A stretch of 34,532 nucleotides of DNA from a bacterium HR24 (GCA_002898715.1 BEIA01000010.1:1-34532); one strand, 5' to 3'; numbered from the stretch's first letter, positions 1-9,384 are shown. Translations and numbers: made by a program. Notes: generated from the sequence alone by a model not told the origin.

Positions 1-361
1 GCTGCCGGTGCTGGGCATCTGCCTGGGGCACCAGGTCGTCGCGCGCGCCTTCGGGGCGCGCACCTTCAAGCTCAAGTTCGGGCACCGGGGGGCCAACCAC
101 CCCGTGAAGGACCTGCACACGGGGCGGGTCTTCATCACCTCGCAGAACCACGGTTACGCCGTCGACCCCGATGGCCTGCACGGGGGCATCCAGGTCTCCC
201 AGGTGCACCTGAACGACGGCACGGTGGAGGGCCTCTGGCACCAGGAACTGCCGGTGCTGACCATCCAGTACCACTCGGAGGCGTCGCCGGGGCCGCTGGA
301 CAATGTCTACATCTTCGACCGCTTCTTGGAGATGGTGAAGGCGCACAGGGAGGCGAGATGA
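1..361 (+). CDS. carA: Carbamoyl-phosphate synthase small subunit, C-terminal part (truncated by window start)
   Basis: This is the C-terminal glutamine amidotransferase (class I) domain that hydrolyses glutamine and passes ammonia to CarB, for pyrimidine and arginine synthesis. The frame is open from base 2. The nucleophile elbow GICLGHQ supplies the catalytic Cys, [10 protein letters not shown] follows, and YHSEASPGP supplies the catalytic His and Glu. The residue between them is Ser, where Pro is common, but the triad residues are kept. The N-terminal domain lies upstream of the window. Its TGA stop overlaps the ATG of the next gene (ATGA), and carB follows, so the identity is firm. Confidence 0.93.
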   Translation, partial: LPVLGICLGHQVVARAFGARTFKLKFGHRGANHPVKDLHTGRVFITSQNHGYAVDPDGLHGGIQVSQVHLNDGTVEGLWHQELPVLTIQYHSEASPGPLDNVYIFDRFLEMVKAHREAR

Positions 362-813
362 GCATTCAGTTGCTGCGGGCCGGCCGACGTCACGCTGCGG
401 CCATCGCTCGGGTGGGGCAGGAGATCCTAGCCGAGATGGGTGCCCAGGCCGCCGCCTTGGCACTGCCCATGACCGCCGAAGGAGTGGCCCAACGCATAAC
501 TGCCTACCGCGGGCGCGGGGCCATGTTTCTGGCCCGGGACGGGCGCCGTCCTGTCGCCTTTGCCGCCCTGGAGCCCGATGCCAGCGACCCGGAGACCTGC
601 GTGCTGGGCGTGTGGGTGCTCAGGGACTACCGCCGCCGGGGCATCGGGCGGGAACTGGCGCTGATGGCGCTGGAAGTAGCCAGGGGCAAGGGGTATCGCC
701 GCTTGCGGGGCACCATACCGGAGGGGAACGAGGCGGCCCTGAGCTTCTTCGGTGAGCTGGGCTCGCTGGCCCAGGCCGTGGGCGGCGGCATGCAGTACGA
801 GCTGCCGCTGTGA
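358..813 (+). CDS. GNAT-family N-acetyltransferase
   Basis: A 151-residue single-domain GNAT acetyltransferase. Motif A, the acetyl-CoA pyrophosphate-binding loop, is visible as [12 protein letters not shown] around residues 90-100, preceded by the beta-4 strand [10 protein letters not shown] and followed by a GNEAALSFF segment typical of motif B. The start overlaps the carA stop by 4 bases and carB begins 36 bp downstream, so it is probably cotranscribed with the pyrimidine genes. The acceptor substrate (small molecule, peptide or protein N-terminus) cannot be told from the sequence. Insertion of a GNAT gene between carA and carB is unusual but leaves both intact. Confidence 0.85.
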   Translation: MSIQLLRAGRRHAAAIARVGQEILAEMGAQAAALALPMTAEGVAQRITAYRGRGAMFLARDGRRPVAFAALEPDASDPETCVLGVWVLRDYRRRGIGRELALMALEVARGKGYRRLRGTIPEGNEAALSFFGELGSLAQAVGGGMQYELPL

Positions 814-849
814 AGAGATCTGTGAACGAGGGACAGGGAGCTGCAACGT

Positions 850-3800
850 ATGGATAGTCCGCGGAAGGTCCTAATCATAGGCTCGGGACCCATCGTTATC
901 GGGCAGGCGGCCGAGTTCGATTACTCCGGCTCCCAGGCCTGTCGCTCCCTCCGCGAGGAGGGCATCCAAACCGTCCTCGTCAACCCCAACCCGGCCACCA
1001 TCATGACCGACGAGGACATCGCCGACACCGTGTACATCGAGCCCCTCACGGTGGAGGTGTTGGCACGAATCATCGATAGGGAGCGGCCCGACGGCCTCCT
1101 GGCCACCCTGGGCGGCCAGACCGGCCTCAACCTCGCCGTGGCCCTGGCCGATGCCGGTGTCCTCGATGAGTACGGTGTAAAGGTCTTGGGCACCCCTATC
1201 GAGTCCATCCGCAAGGCCGAGGACCGGGAGCTCTTCAAGCGCCTGCTGGACGAGATCGGCGAGCCGCGGCCCGAAAGCGAGACGGTCACCACCCTGGAGG
1301 ACGCCCGGCGGGTGGCCAGGGAGCTGGGCTTCCCGATAGTGGTGCGCCCCGCCTACACCCTGGGCGGCACCGGCGGCGGCATCGCCCACGACATGGAAGA
1401 GCTGGAGCATATCGTCTCCATCGGTCTGAAGGCATCGCCCATCCACCAGGTACTGCTGGAGCGCTGCCTGCTCGGCTGGAAGGAGCTCGAGTACGAGGTA
1501 ATGCGCGACAGCGCCGACAACTGCATCACCGTGTGCAACATGGAGAACCTCGACCCCATGGGCGTCCACACGGGCGACAGTATAGTGGTGGCCCCGAGCC
1601 AGACGCTCACCGACAAAGAGTACCATATGCTGCGCTCGGCCGCCCTCAAGATCATCCGTGCCCTGCGCATCGAGGGCGGGTGCAATATCCAGTTCGCCCT
1701 GGCGCCGCGCCGGGAGATAGCCTCCTGGGCCCTCTCGCCCGAGGGCCGGCCGCCGTACTACGTCATCGAGGTCAACCCCCGGGTCTCTCGCAGCTCTGCC
1801 CTGGCGTCCAAAGCCACTGGCTACCCCATCGCCCGGGTGGCGGCCAAGATCGCCGTGGGCAAGAGGCTGGACGAGATCGCCAACCGGGTGACGGGCAAGA
1901 CAACGGCGGCCTTCGAGCCGGCTCTGGACTACGTGGTAGTCAAGATCCCCCGCTGGCCCTTCGACAAGTTCCCCCTGGGCGAGCGGCGTATCGGCACACA
2001 GATGAAGGCCACCGGCGAAGTGATGGCCGTCGCGCGCACCTTCGAGGAGGCATTGCAGAAGGCGGTTCGCTGCCTCGAGTTCGGCGGTCGCACGCTGTTG
2101 TGGGAAGACCCTTCCTGGACGGAGGAGCAGGTCCGGCAGCTCATTGCCGAGCCCAACGACCAGCGTCTGTGGGCCATCATGGCCGCGCTGCGCCGGGGCA
2201 TGGAGCCCATGCAGGTCTCGCTGCTGTCCGGCATCGACCCCTGGTTCGTGGAGAAGCTCGCCGGGCTGGTGGCGCTGGAGTGGAGGCTGCTGTCCGAGCC
2301 ACTGACGCCAGAGCTCCTGCGCTCGGCCAAGCGCAAGGGCTTCCCCGACCGCGACATCGCCACCCTGGCTGACATGCTGCCCGAACAGGTGCGCGAGCTG
2401 CGCCAGAAGTGGGGCATCCGCCCCGTCTACAAGATGGTAGATACGTGCGCGGCCGAGTTTGAGGCCGAGACGCCCTATTTCTACAGCACGTACGAGGACG
2501 ACCCCGAGGCGGAGAACGAGGCCAGCGCCCTGGCGGGGCCTAAGGCGCTGGTCATCGGCTCCGGCCCCATACGCATCGGCCAGGGCATCGAGTTCGACTA
2601 TTGCTCGGTACACGCCGTTTGGGCGCTGGAGGAGGAGGGCTACCGGGCCATCATCGCCAACTGCAACCCCGAGACGGTCTCCACCGACTTCGACACCAGC
2701 GACCGGCTCTACTTCGAACCTCTGGACGAGGAAGGGGTGCGCGACATCCTAGAGAACGAGGCGGGCGACGGCGCGCCGCCGGCCAGCATCGTGCAGTTCG
2801 GCGGCCAGACCGCCATCAACCTGGCCGTGCCCCTGGACAGGGCCAACCTGCCCATCCTGGGCTCCAGCGCGGAGACCATCGACATCGCCGAAGACCGGGC
2901 CCGCTTCGAGGCCCTGCTGGAAGACCTGGGCATACCCCGCCCGCCCGGCGCAGCGGTGGAGAGCCTGGAGGAAGCGCTGGAGACGGCTGGCCGCATCGGA
3001 TACCCCGTGCTGGTGCGCCCCAGCTACGTGCTGGGAGGCCGCGCCATGGAGATCGTCCAGGGGCCGCGGGAACTGATACGTTATGTCGAGGAAGCCGCCC
3101 AGGTGGGGCAGGGCCGCGCCATCCTCATCGACAAGTACCTGGAGGGCATCGAGGCCGAAGTGGATGCCATCTGCGACGGCCACGATATCCTCATCCCCGG
3201 CATTATGCAGCACATCGAGCGGGCGGGCGTCCACTCCGGCGACTCCATGGCCGTCTACCCCGCCATCGGCCTCACAGCCGAAGAGGTGGAGACCATCGTC
3301 GACTACACGCGCCGCATCGCCCTGGAGCTGGGCGTGCGGGGACTCATGAACGTGCAGTTCGTTATCATGCGCGAGGGCGGCCGCTCCGCCGTTTATGTGC
3401 TGGAAGTGAACCCGCGTTCCAGCCGCACCGTGCCCTTCATCTCCAAGGCTACGGGCGTCCCCATGGTGCGCCTGGCGGTGAAGGCCATGCTGGGCAAGCG
3501 GCTGCCCGAACTCGGCTACCCCTATGGCCTGTGGCCCAAGCAGGGGTTGGTGGCGGTGAAGGCCCCCGTGTTCTCCATGTCCAAGCTGGCCGGCGTGGAC
3601 ACCCACCTGGGGCCCGAAATGAAGTCTACAGGCGAAGTGATGGGCATCGACCGCGACTTCCGCTCCGCGCTGGCCAAGGCGCTGCAGGCAGCCGACCTGG
3701 CGCTGAAGCCCGGCGGCGTCGTCCTGCTCTCCCTGGCCGATCGCACCAAACCGGAGGCGATCCCCATCATCCGCCGACTGGCCCAGGCGGGCTGCCGGCT

Positions 3801-4125
3801 GTATGCCACCGAGGGCACGGCGGCCCTGATCCGGGCCCTTGGGCTGGAGGTAGCCGAGGTCACCAAGCGGCTGGACCAGGGGCATCCCAACGTTATCGAT
3901 GTCATCGACCAGGGGCTCGTAGATGTGGTCATCAACACGCCCGAGGGCTCGCAGACAGCCACCCTGCGCGATGGCTTCTACATCCGGCGCGCGGCGGTGG
4001 AAAAGCGCGTCCCCTGCTTCACCTCGCTAGACACGGCCCGGGCAGCGGTGGAGGCCATGCTGGTAGACCCGGGCCACTACTCGGTCCTGCCCCTGCCCGA
4101 GTACCGCAACGGCGCCCGCCCATGA
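850..4125 (+). CDS. carB: Carbamoyl-phosphate synthase large subunit
   Basis: This enzyme makes carbamoyl phosphate from bicarbonate, ammonia delivered by CarA, and two ATP. The 1091-residue length is normal for CarB. The two homologous halves each open with a pre-ATP-grasp motif: [18 protein letters not shown] near residue 10 and [18 protein letters not shown] near residue 570. Each is followed by an ATP-grasp domain with the VRPAYTLGG or VRPSYVLGG loop and the metal-binding EVNPR motif. The C-terminal ~140 residues form an MGS-like allosteric domain ([15 protein letters not shown]). An SD-like AGGGAG lies about 8 nt before the ATG. The stop overlaps the pyrK start as ATGA, indicating translational coupling. 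The long ORFs on the opposite strand are shadows of its high-GC codons. Confidence 0.98.
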   Translation: MDSPRKVLIIGSGPIVIGQAAEFDYSGSQACRSLREEGIQTVLVNPNPATIMTDEDIADTVYIEPLTVEVLARIIDRERPDGLLATLGGQTGLNLAVALADAGVLDEYGVKVLGTPIESIRKAEDRELFKRLLDEIGEPRPESETVTTLEDARRVARELGFPIVVRPAYTLGGTGGGIAHDMEELEHIVSIGLKASPIHQVLLERCLLGWKELEYEVMRDSADNCITVCNMENLDPMGVHTGDSIVVAPSQTLTDKEYHMLRSAALKIIRALRIEGGCNIQFALAPRREIASWALSPEGRPPYYVIEVNPRVSRSSALASKATGYPIARVAAKIAVGKRLDEIANRVTGKTTAAFEPALDYVVVKIPRWPFDKFPLGERRIGTQMKATGEVMAVARTFEEALQKAVRCLEFGGRTLLWEDPSWTEEQVRQLIAEPNDQRLWAIMAALRRGMEPMQVSLLSGIDPWFVEKLAGLVALEWRLLSEPLTPELLRSAKRKGFPDRDIATLADMLPEQVRELRQKWGIRPVYKMVDTCAAEFEAETPYFYSTYEDDPEAENEASALAGPKALVIGSGPIRIGQGIEFDYCSVHAVWALEEEGYRAIIANCNPETVSTDFDTSDRLYFEPLDEEGVRDILENEAGDGAPPASIVQFGGQTAINLAVPLDRANLPILGSSAETIDIAEDRARFEALLEDLGIPRPPGAAVESLEEALETAGRIGYPVLVRPSYVLGGRAMEIVQGPRELIRYVEEAAQVGQGRAILIDKYLEGIEAEVDAICDGHDILIPGIMQHIERAGVHSGDSMAVYPAIGLTAEEVETIVDYTRRIALELGVRGLMNVQFVIMREGGRSAVYVLEVNPRSSRTVPFISKATGVPMVRLAVKAMLGKRLPELGYPYGLWPKQGLVAVKAPVFSMSKLAGVDTHLGPEMKSTGEVMGIDRDFRSALAKALQAADLALKPGGVVLLSLADRTKPEAIPIIRRLAQAGCRLYATEGTAALIRALGLEVAEVTKRLDQGHPNVIDVIDQGLVDVVINTPEGSQTATLRDGFYIRRAAVEKRVPCFTSLDTARAAVEAMLVDPGHYSVLPLPEYRNGARP

Positions 4126-4910
4126 CAGCAGAGCGGCTCCAGCTACAGCGGGCGGTGGTGCTCTCGCAGGAGGAGGTGTGCCGCGACACGTTCCTGATGT
4201 GGCTATCCTGCCCCGCCCTCGTGCGGGGGGCCGCCCCCGGGCGCTTCCTGATGCTGCGCTGTAGCGACGGCCTCGACCCCCTGTTGCCCCGCCCCATGAG
4301 CTACCACCGCTTCCGCGACCGCGACGGCGAGCGGCAGTTCGCCATTCTCTACGATGTGCGGGGCCGCGGCACCCTCTGGCTCTCCCGCCGCCGCCCGGGC
4401 GACGAGGTGCTGGCCTTCGGACCGCTGGGCAGGGGGCTACAGGTCCGCCCTGATGCCCGCAACCTGCTGCTGGTGGCAGGCGGCCTGGGCATCGCCGGTC
4501 TGGTGGCCCTGGCCGACGAAGCGGTCGCCCAGGGACGCTCGGTGACCCTCCTGGCCGGCGCCCGCACCGCCGTCCGCCTGCTTCCTCCGTCGTTCCTGCC
4601 CCCCGAGGTGGAGGTGGTGTACGCCACCGACGACGGCTCGCGGGGCCATCACGGCCCGGTAACAGCGCTGTTGCCGGAGTACCTGGACTGGGCCGATCAG
4701 GTCTTCGCCTGCGGCCCAGCGGCGATGTTCGCCGCCATGGCCGAGACCCTGAGAGCGCGAGCGTCGCGGCGGCCGGTACAGGTGCTGATGGAGGAGCGCA
4801 TGGGCTGCGGCACCGGCATCTGCTATGGCTGCGCCGTCTTTCCGCGTCGGGGCGGGGTGCGACTGGTCTGCAAGGATGGCCCCCGCTTCGACCTGCGCGA
4901 CCTGTTCTAG
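4122..4910 (+). CDS. pyrK: Dihydroorotate dehydrogenase electron-transfer subunit (PyrK)
   Basis: A 262-residue ferredoxin-reductase-like protein that passes electrons from the FMN of class 1B PyrD through FAD and a [2Fe-2S] cluster to NAD. The N-terminal beta-barrel has a flavin-binding RPMSYHRF segment, followed by a nucleotide-binding domain ([20 protein letters not shown]). The C-terminal cluster ligands are visible in [14 protein letters not shown] plus a later LVCKDGP. The ORF track places the start far upstream inside carB; the ATG at 4122, overlapping the carB stop, is the natural start. A class 1B pyrD is present at 9855, separated from its partner by about 5 kb. Confidence 0.93.
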   Translation: MTAERLQLQRAVVLSQEEVCRDTFLMWLSCPALVRGAAPGRFLMLRCSDGLDPLLPRPMSYHRFRDRDGERQFAILYDVRGRGTLWLSRRRPGDEVLAFGPLGRGLQVRPDARNLLLVAGGLGIAGLVALADEAVAQGRSVTLLAGARTAVRLLPPSFLPPEVEVVYATDDGSRGHHGPVTALLPEYLDWADQVFACGPAAMFAAMAETLRARASRRPVQVLMEERMGCGTGICYGCAVFPRRGGVRLVCKDGPRFDLRDLF

Positions 4911-4915
4911 CGAAA

Positions 4916-4944
4916 CTGTGAGCGCTCCGTCACGTTAGTATAAT
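4916..4944 (+). promoter_or_regulatory. Putative sigma70 promoter (CTGTGA-N17-TATAAT)
   Basis: A perfect -10 hexamer TATAAT (4939-4944) lies 29 bp after the pyrK stop, with a weak -35 (3/6) at 17-bp spacing. The predicted transcript starts near 4951. The TTG at 4944 used by the ORF track therefore cannot be the start of the following gene. Confidence 0.5.
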
Positions 4945-4967
4945 TGGGTAGGGCGCCAGCGGACCGT

Positions 4968-6374
4968 GTGCCCCTAGCGGGCGCAGACGCACGAGTAAGG
5001 TGCGGTGATCAGTGGCAAGCCCTACCGCCATGCCCGGAGGGCGCGCCTTTTCCCCTCCCGCCTCTGGCCTGCATCGCCCTGGCGGCTGCGGTGCTCCTGA
5101 TCAGCTGCGCCGCCAGCGACGCGACACTCCCGCAGCAGACGCCCACGCCGGCCGCCGCGACTCGTACACCCGAGGCCGGCGAGGCTGCGCAGCGCATTGC
5201 CGTGGAGCCCTACAGTGGCGACCTGCCCTCAGCCGCTGGCGGACGTCAGATCATAGACATCGTCAGCGGCTCTGTCAGGCCGCTCTCCTGTGTCGAGCAG
5301 GTGCGGGCGCAGCAAGCCGACCGGTCTACCTTTGGCTTCGTTAGCGGGAGCGGTCCGGAGTGGCTCATCGCCGGACAGGCCCGCGTCGTAGGCGACCGGG
5401 TGGAGGTGACGCAGGCGTTCCGCTTACGGGCGTTCGGCAGCGACGCCGACCAAGGCCGCTGGCTCGTTCAGGGAGCCGGATGGCCACCCGATTCCAGGCA
5501 GTTCGCGCTATGGACGGAGCCTTTCTCCTCGGCAGCGTCTTTCGGGAAGGACGATGCCTCCGAGCTTTACGTGTTCGACAGCGAGACTGGCAGCTTGCTC
5601 AGGCTGTTCGGCACCACCGGCCTGATCGGGGACGCGGAGTGGTCGCCGCAGGGAGACCGCCTCGCTGTCATGTATCGGGCACCGGGCCTGCGGGTCGCCA
5701 TTGTATCGGCGGCGGGGGGCCCGCCGGTAGAGGTGCAGGCGCCGGCGGGCATGGAGCTCGTCCTGGCATCCCGCTGTCGCGACCTCTTTCGGGCGTCCTG
5801 CTGGTCGCCCGACGGGTCGCTCGTAGCATTGGAAAGAGCGGGCGCCAACTGGCCTGAAGGCATCTACGTTGCCACGGCGGACGGCAGCAGGCTTCAGGCG
5901 GTGGTCGAGGGGCCGGCGAGCTTCGTGCAATGGGGTCCTGACAGCAGGTCGCTTCTGGCACTCGTCGGGCAGGAGGGCGCTGCCTGGGAATTGCAGGTGC
6001 GTTACCTGGACGGACGCCAGCCGGTGCGCATCGGCGAGGCCTGGTTTGCCGGGTGGTCTCCCGACGGCCGCCTGATCGCCTACACTCGAGGCGAGTGCGC
6101 CGCGCAGGAACTGGTGCTGACCGACCCATCGGGGGCTACATCGCGGGTGCTCGCGACTGGGCTGGGCGCAGTGCTGGGATTCGTGTGGTCGCCTCGCGGC
6201 GATTTCCTGGCCCTCTCCAGCCTCGGGCGGCCCACCGACAATGCGGGGCTGCTGCTGGTCGAGCCCTCGACGCGGGCCGCGCACCGGCTCAGCAACGACC
6301 CGATGCTGGTCTCGTGGGCCCCGACAGGCGGACAGCTCATCGCTGCCCCCTTCGTGGGCGACCGGTGCACGTAG
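4968..6374 (+). CDS. Putative lipoprotein with TolB/PD40-type beta-propeller (N-terminus uncertain)
   Basis: This is probably a secreted lipid-anchored beta-propeller. A hydrophobic stretch IALAAAVLLISC ends in a lipobox-like LISC. A low-complexity Thr/Pro/Ala linker follows, then at least six propeller motifs of the WSPDG type: EWSPQGDRLA, CWSPDGSLVA, QWGPDSRSLL, GWSPDGRLIA, VWSPRGDFLA and SWAPTGGQLI. Such propellers usually mediate binding, and no catalytic site is apparent. The start is unclear. The first in-frame candidate after the promoter is GTG 4968, which has no good SD. A better SD (AAGGTG) precedes GTG 5012 in another frame, which would need a one-base shift in the C/T run around 5047-5060. 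The body of the gene is secure. Confidence 0.7.
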   Translation: MPLAGADARVRCGDQWQALPPCPEGAPFPLPPLACIALAAAVLLISCAASDATLPQQTPTPAAATRTPEAGEAAQRIAVEPYSGDLPSAAGGRQIIDIVSGSVRPLSCVEQVRAQQADRSTFGFVSGSGPEWLIAGQARVVGDRVEVTQAFRLRAFGSDADQGRWLVQGAGWPPDSRQFALWTEPFSSAASFGKDDASELYVFDSETGSLLRLFGTTGLIGDAEWSPQGDRLAVMYRAPGLRVAIVSAAGGPPVEVQAPAGMELVLASRCRDLFRASCWSPDGSLVALERAGANWPEGIYVATADGSRLQAVVEGPASFVQWGPDSRSLLALVGQEGAAWELQVRYLDGRQPVRIGEAWFAGWSPDGRLIAYTRGECAAQELVLTDPSGATSRVLATGLGAVLGFVWSPRGDFLALSSLGRPTDNAGLLLVEPSTRAAHRLSNDPMLVSWAPTGGQLIAAPFVGDRCT

Positions 6375-6398
6375 TGGTCGAAACAGGGCGGGCCAGGC

Positions 6399-6404
6399 TA
6401 TACT
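6399..6404 (+). promoter_or_regulatory. Putative -10 box (TATACT) for the MBL-fold gene
   Basis: TATACT lies 34 bp before the start codon of the hydrolase, with no convincing -35 at 16-18 bp upstream. This is a weak call based on the single element. Confidence 0.3.
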
Positions 6405-6438
6405 CTTGCCAGCGATAACCCGAGGCAGGAGGTGTGCC

Positions 6439-7284
6439 ATGTCCGGCCACGTGTTGCGCGTGGGCAACATCGAGGTCATCGAGCTACTGGACACGCCCAT
6501 GGCCTTCCCCTTCGAGGCCTTCTTCCCCCAACAGGGGCCGCAGCCGTTCGAGGCCTACCGCCAGCTCTACCCGGGCGCCTACTCGCCCGATGGCCGCTTC
6601 CAGACCTATGCCCAGGCGTACGTGGTGCGGGCCGGCGGTCGCACCATCCTCGTCGATACCGGCGTGGGCCCCGGACCCCATGACTGGCTGGGCGGCGCCC
6701 GCGGCCGTCTCGTGGACGACATGCAGGAGAAGGGAGTACGCCCGGAGGACATCGATATCGTCGTCTTCACCCACCTGCATGGCGACCACGTGGGCTGGAC
6801 CCTGCAATACGAGGCCGGCTCTCCCCGGCCCACCTTCCCTCGCGCCCGCTACTACGTGCCCCAGGCCGACTGGGACTTCTTTACCGACCCCTCCCGAGTC
6901 GGCCAGTGGGGCACCGACAGGACCATCGTGCCCCTTAAGGACCTGGGGGCGCTGGAGCTGTTCAGCGGCGAGGTGACCCTGGCCGATGGGGTGACCACCA
7001 TGCCCACGCCGGGTCACACCCCTGGCCACACCAGCATCCTGCTTGCCTCGCTGGGGGAGCGGGCGCTCATCTGCGGCGACCTGGCCCACCACCCCGCCCA
7101 GGTGGACCAGCCCTCCTGGGTGCCCGCTTTCGACACCGACGGCGCACAGGCAGCGCAGACCCGCAGCCGGGTCCTGGACATGCTGGAGTCGGAGGGGCTC
7201 GTGGCGGTCTTCTGCCACTTCCCTGTGCCCGGTTTCGGCCGTGTAGTCAGGCTGGAGGGGCGTCGCGTCTTCCGCGCCCTGTGA
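6439..7284 (+). CDS. MBL-fold metallo-hydrolase
   Basis: A 281-residue metallo-beta-lactamase-fold hydrolase. The dinuclear metal site is visible: THLHGDHVGW (HxHxDH, about residue 113), the third His in PTPGHTPGH, the bridging Asp in ICGDLAHHP and a C-terminal His in FCHFPVPG. The layout resembles the lactonase/organophosphatase-like branch rather than beta-lactamases or RNase J, but the substrate is not determinable. The ORF track begins at 6241; the ATG at 6439, preceded by AGGCAGGAGG at good spacing, is the clear start. It is a single gene ending at a strong palindromic terminator shared with the convergent mrp gene. Confidence 0.88.
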   Translation: MSGHVLRVGNIEVIELLDTPMAFPFEAFFPQQGPQPFEAYRQLYPGAYSPDGRFQTYAQAYVVRAGGRTILVDTGVGPGPHDWLGGARGRLVDDMQEKGVRPEDIDIVVFTHLHGDHVGWTLQYEAGSPRPTFPRARYYVPQADWDFFTDPSRVGQWGTDRTIVPLKDLGALELFSGEVTLADGVTTMPTPGHTPGHTSILLASLGERALICGDLAHHPAQVDQPSWVPAFDTDGAQAAQTRSRVLDMLESEGLVAVFCHFPVPGFGRVVRLEGRRVFRAL

Positions 7285-7298
7285 GAGAGCGCAGCGAC

Positions 7299-7334
7299 AG
7301 CATGCCCCGGGCCCCATGGGGCCCGGGGCATGCT
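7299..7334. terminator. 36-bp perfect palindrome between convergent genes
   Basis: The 36 bases form an uninterrupted perfect palindrome whose left half is AGCATGCCCCGGGCCCCA. It lies 14 bp after the MBL-fold stop and 71 bp beyond the end of the minus-strand mrp gene, so it probably acts as a bidirectional terminator. No U-tract follows on either strand. Confidence 0.65.
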
Positions 7335-7405
7335 AACAGACGCGCAGGCCCATCGGTCGCGCTCGTGCCCGGCCGACGGCTGGACGTCCGCGCAGACTAC
7401 GGTCG

Positions 7406-8506
7406 CTAGCCGCTAGCGGTCGATTGCAGGGCGAAGTGCTGCACGCTCGCCTTGGCCGCCACCCTCTGGGCGATATCCATGATGGCACGCGCCACCGGCG
7501 AGTCGGGGTCGGCCTCCACGATAGGCAGGCCACGGTCGGCCCCCTCTCTCACCGTCGGGTCCAGGGGCACCTCGCCCAGAAAGTCCAGCCCCAGGCGGGA
7601 CGCCACCTCCCGGACGAGTCCGTGGCCGAAGATGTCCACCCTGCCCTGGCAGTGAGGGCAGACGAAGTAGCTCATGTTCTCCACCACGCCGAAGACGGGC
7701 ACGTTCAGCCGCTCGAACATGCTCACCGCCTTCAGCGAGTCCTCCACGGATACGGAGTTCGGGGTGGTAACGATGACAACGCCGGTGACCGAGGCCTCCT
7801 GGGCCAGGCTCATAGAGGCGTCACTGGTGCCCGGCGGCAGGTCCACCACCAGGTAGTCCAGCTCCCCCTCCTCACTCCAGGGCACATCGTGCAGCAACTG
7901 GCGCACGCCCGTGCCGATCATGGGCCCCCGCCAGATGACAGCGGTGCCCGGCTTGAGCAGGAAGCCTAGAGAGACCACCTTCAGACCGTACCGCTCGACG
8001 ATGGAGAGGCCCCGCTCGGCCTGGAATCCGGCCGGCAGGCCCAGCATGGTAGGGATATTGGGGCCCGTCAGGTCGGCGTCCAGCAGCCCCACGCGGGCAC
8101 CGAAGCGGCGCAGGGCGAGGGCCAGGTTGACAGCGATGGTGGACTTGCCGACGCCTCCCTTGTTGGAGGCCACGGCGATGATGTTGCGCACGCCCTCTAC
8201 CGGCCGGGGACCGCGCTGCCGGGTGGCCCGCACCTCGGCCTGCATCTCCACCTCGGCATGCTCCACTCCGGGCAGGGCCAGCAGCAGTTCCTCAGCCTGA
8301 CGCTTCATCTGCTCGCGCACGGGACAGGCAGGCGTTGTCAGGGTGATGGTCACCTTCACGTTGCCGCCACAGATGGCCACGTCTTCGTCTTTAACGAAGC
8401 CGAGGCTGACGATGTCCCGGTGCAGGTCCGGGTCCTGGATGCGACTCAGGGCAGCCAGGACAGCTTCCCGGCTGACCTGACCGTCCTCAGGCCTCTTCTC
8501 GGCCAT
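7406..8506 (-). CDS. mrp: Mrp/ApbC-type Fe-S carrier P-loop ATPase
   Basis: A 366-residue Mrp/NBP35-family scaffold thought to bind and transfer [4Fe-4S] clusters to apo-enzymes. The N-terminal ~90 residues are a MIP18/DUF59 domain (ALSRIQDPDLHRDIVSLGF). The deviant Walker A motif SNKGGVGKST lies at about residues 114-123, with the switch and Walker B segments LLDADLTGPN and VVDLPPGTSD. The cluster-binding CxxC is seen in YFVCPHCQGR. The start codon lies inside the end of the SufR-like gene (20-bp overlap), so the two form one operon. Pairing with an Fe-S-sensing regulator supports a role in cluster homeostasis. Confidence 0.93.
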   Translation of the reverse strand: MAEKRPEDGQVSREAVLAALSRIQDPDLHRDIVSLGFVKDEDVAICGGNVKVTITLTTPACPVREQMKRQAEELLLALPGVEHAEVEMQAEVRATRQRGPRPVEGVRNIIAVASNKGGVGKSTIAVNLALALRRFGARVGLLDADLTGPNIPTMLGLPAGFQAERGLSIVERYGLKVVSLGFLLKPGTAVIWRGPMIGTGVRQLLHDVPWSEEGELDYLVVDLPPGTSDASMSLAQEASVTGVVIVTTPNSVSVEDSLKAVSMFERLNVPVFGVVENMSYFVCPHCQGRVDIFGHGLVREVASRLGLDFLGEVPLDPTVREGADRGLPIVEADPDSPVARAIMDIAQRVAAKASVQHFALQSTASG

Positions 8507-9176
8507 ATGCTGGACCTCCTGTCGGTGCCTCTTCTTCGATGTCCGATGTCTCCACCACGAAACGGCAGCACTCGGCCCCCCGCGCCATGAACTGCTCGCA
8601 GCGCACTGGGCGGCCGAGCAGCCGGCCGAGGAGGGCCATGTGCCACTGGCACACCTCCTCGTAGGACTGCGCTACCCGATAGTAAAGGCAGTTGTAGTCC
8701 AGTATCTCGAAGCCCTTTTCGGTGCGGCGCCACTCGGCCAAAGCCCCCTCTTCGGTCATCAGGCGGGCAAGCACCTGCACCCGTTGGGAAAGAGGCCTGC
8801 CTTCCACCAGGGGCAAATACTGGGCTGCAGCCTTCTCCAGCGCCCTCGCCAGAAGCCGTCGCCGCCTTTCGGAGGCGGAGACGTTGCTCGCTTCGGCTTC
8901 CTCCATATGCCCCACTTCCTCCAGGAGGAGCAGGGCCAGCCGGTCGTAGCGCTTGGGGTAGCAGTCGTGGCCGGCGGGGGTGAGGGCGTAGAGGTGATGG
9001 GGGCGGCCGCTGCTGCGACGCACCTCTCGGGAGGTGACCAGCCGGTCGCGCTCCAGGGCCATGAGGTGCTGGCGCACGGTAATGCGGGCGAGCCCCAACG
9101 CCCTGGCCAGGTCGTCGATAGTGGCATCGCCGTAACGCTTGAGGTGGTCGAGTATCTGTCTCTTAGTGGGGTGCAT
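8487..9176 (-). CDS. SufR-like HTH transcriptional regulator, possible Fe-S sensor
   Basis: A 229-residue regulator. The N-terminal winged HTH (TKRQILDHLKRYGDATIDDLA, then LGLARITVRQHLMALERD) is of the ArsR/DeoR-like type found in SufR. The C-terminal half carries a cysteine-rich region: YNCLYYRVAQSYEEVC has two Cys 12 residues apart, the same first spacing reported for SufR, followed by VRCEQF and a CC pair. These could bind an Fe-S cluster. The gene overlaps mrp by 20 bp and is first in the operon, so it probably autoregulates. The Cys spacing beyond the first pair differs from classical SufR, so the name is given only by resemblance. Confidence 0.8.
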   Translation of the reverse strand: MHPTKRQILDHLKRYGDATIDDLARALGLARITVRQHLMALERDRLVTSREVRRSSGRPHHLYALTPAGHDCYPKRYDRLALLLLEEVGHMEEAEASNVSASERRRRLLARALEKAAAQYLPLVEGRPLSQRVQVLARLMTEEGALAEWRRTEKGFEILDYNCLYYRVAQSYEEVCQWHMALLGRLLGRPVRCEQFMARGAECCRFVVETSDIEEEAPTGGPAYGREEA

Positions 9177-9249
9177 GACGGCCCTTGGCGGCGGTGGTTG
9201 ACCCGCTCCCTAACATCCCGACTGTTACCCGATTTTAATCCGGGGCGGC

Positions 9250-9264
9250 TACCGTGTTGCGGTA
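9250..9264. promoter_or_regulatory. Candidate operator, TACCG-N5-CGGTA inverted repeat
   Basis: A perfect 5-bp inverted repeat with 5-nt centre lies between the start of the SufR-like gene and its predicted -10 box, a position suited to autoregulation. A short repeat like this can occur by chance. Confidence 0.25.
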
Positions 9265-9280
9265 AGCACCGTCCACTAGC

Positions 9281-9289
9281 AGTATACCA
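9281..9289 (-). promoter_or_regulatory. Putative extended -10 promoter (TGGTATACT) for the regulator-mrp operon
   Basis: On the minus strand the sequence reads TGGTATACT, a TG-extended -10 box with 5 of 6 consensus bases. No good -35 is found upstream, as is usual for extended -10 promoters. The resulting leader would be about 100 nt. Confidence 0.45.
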
Positions 9290-9355
9290 TGGGGCGAGGA
9301 TGGAGGCACTGTTGGAAGGATTGATAAAGTGGAAACTGTAAATACCACCGATAGC

Positions 9356-9384
9356 TTGACAGCCGGCGGGCGCCTTGCTATACT
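9356..9384 (+). promoter_or_regulatory. Near-consensus sigma70 promoter (TTGACA-N17-TATACT)
   Basis: A consensus -35 TTGACA (9356-9361) is followed after exactly 17 bp by TATACT (9379-9384). It is one of the two best promoters in the window and drives the small zinc-binding protein. The ~85-nt leader contains a small hairpin, GTCCCCTTGGGGAC (9412-9425), before the SD. The rest of the 299-bp gap from 9177 to 9475 holds only this promoter and the divergent one. Confidence 0.8.

Noticed and set aside
871-2613. 580-residue ORF on the minus strand opposite carB
   Set aside because: Antisense shadow of a high-GC gene; composition is His/Gly/Asp-rich without any family motif, and carB is certain.
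2601-4121. Long upstream extension of pyrK inside carB
   Set aside because: Open only because of GC bias; the real pyrK starts at 4122 with ATGA coupling.
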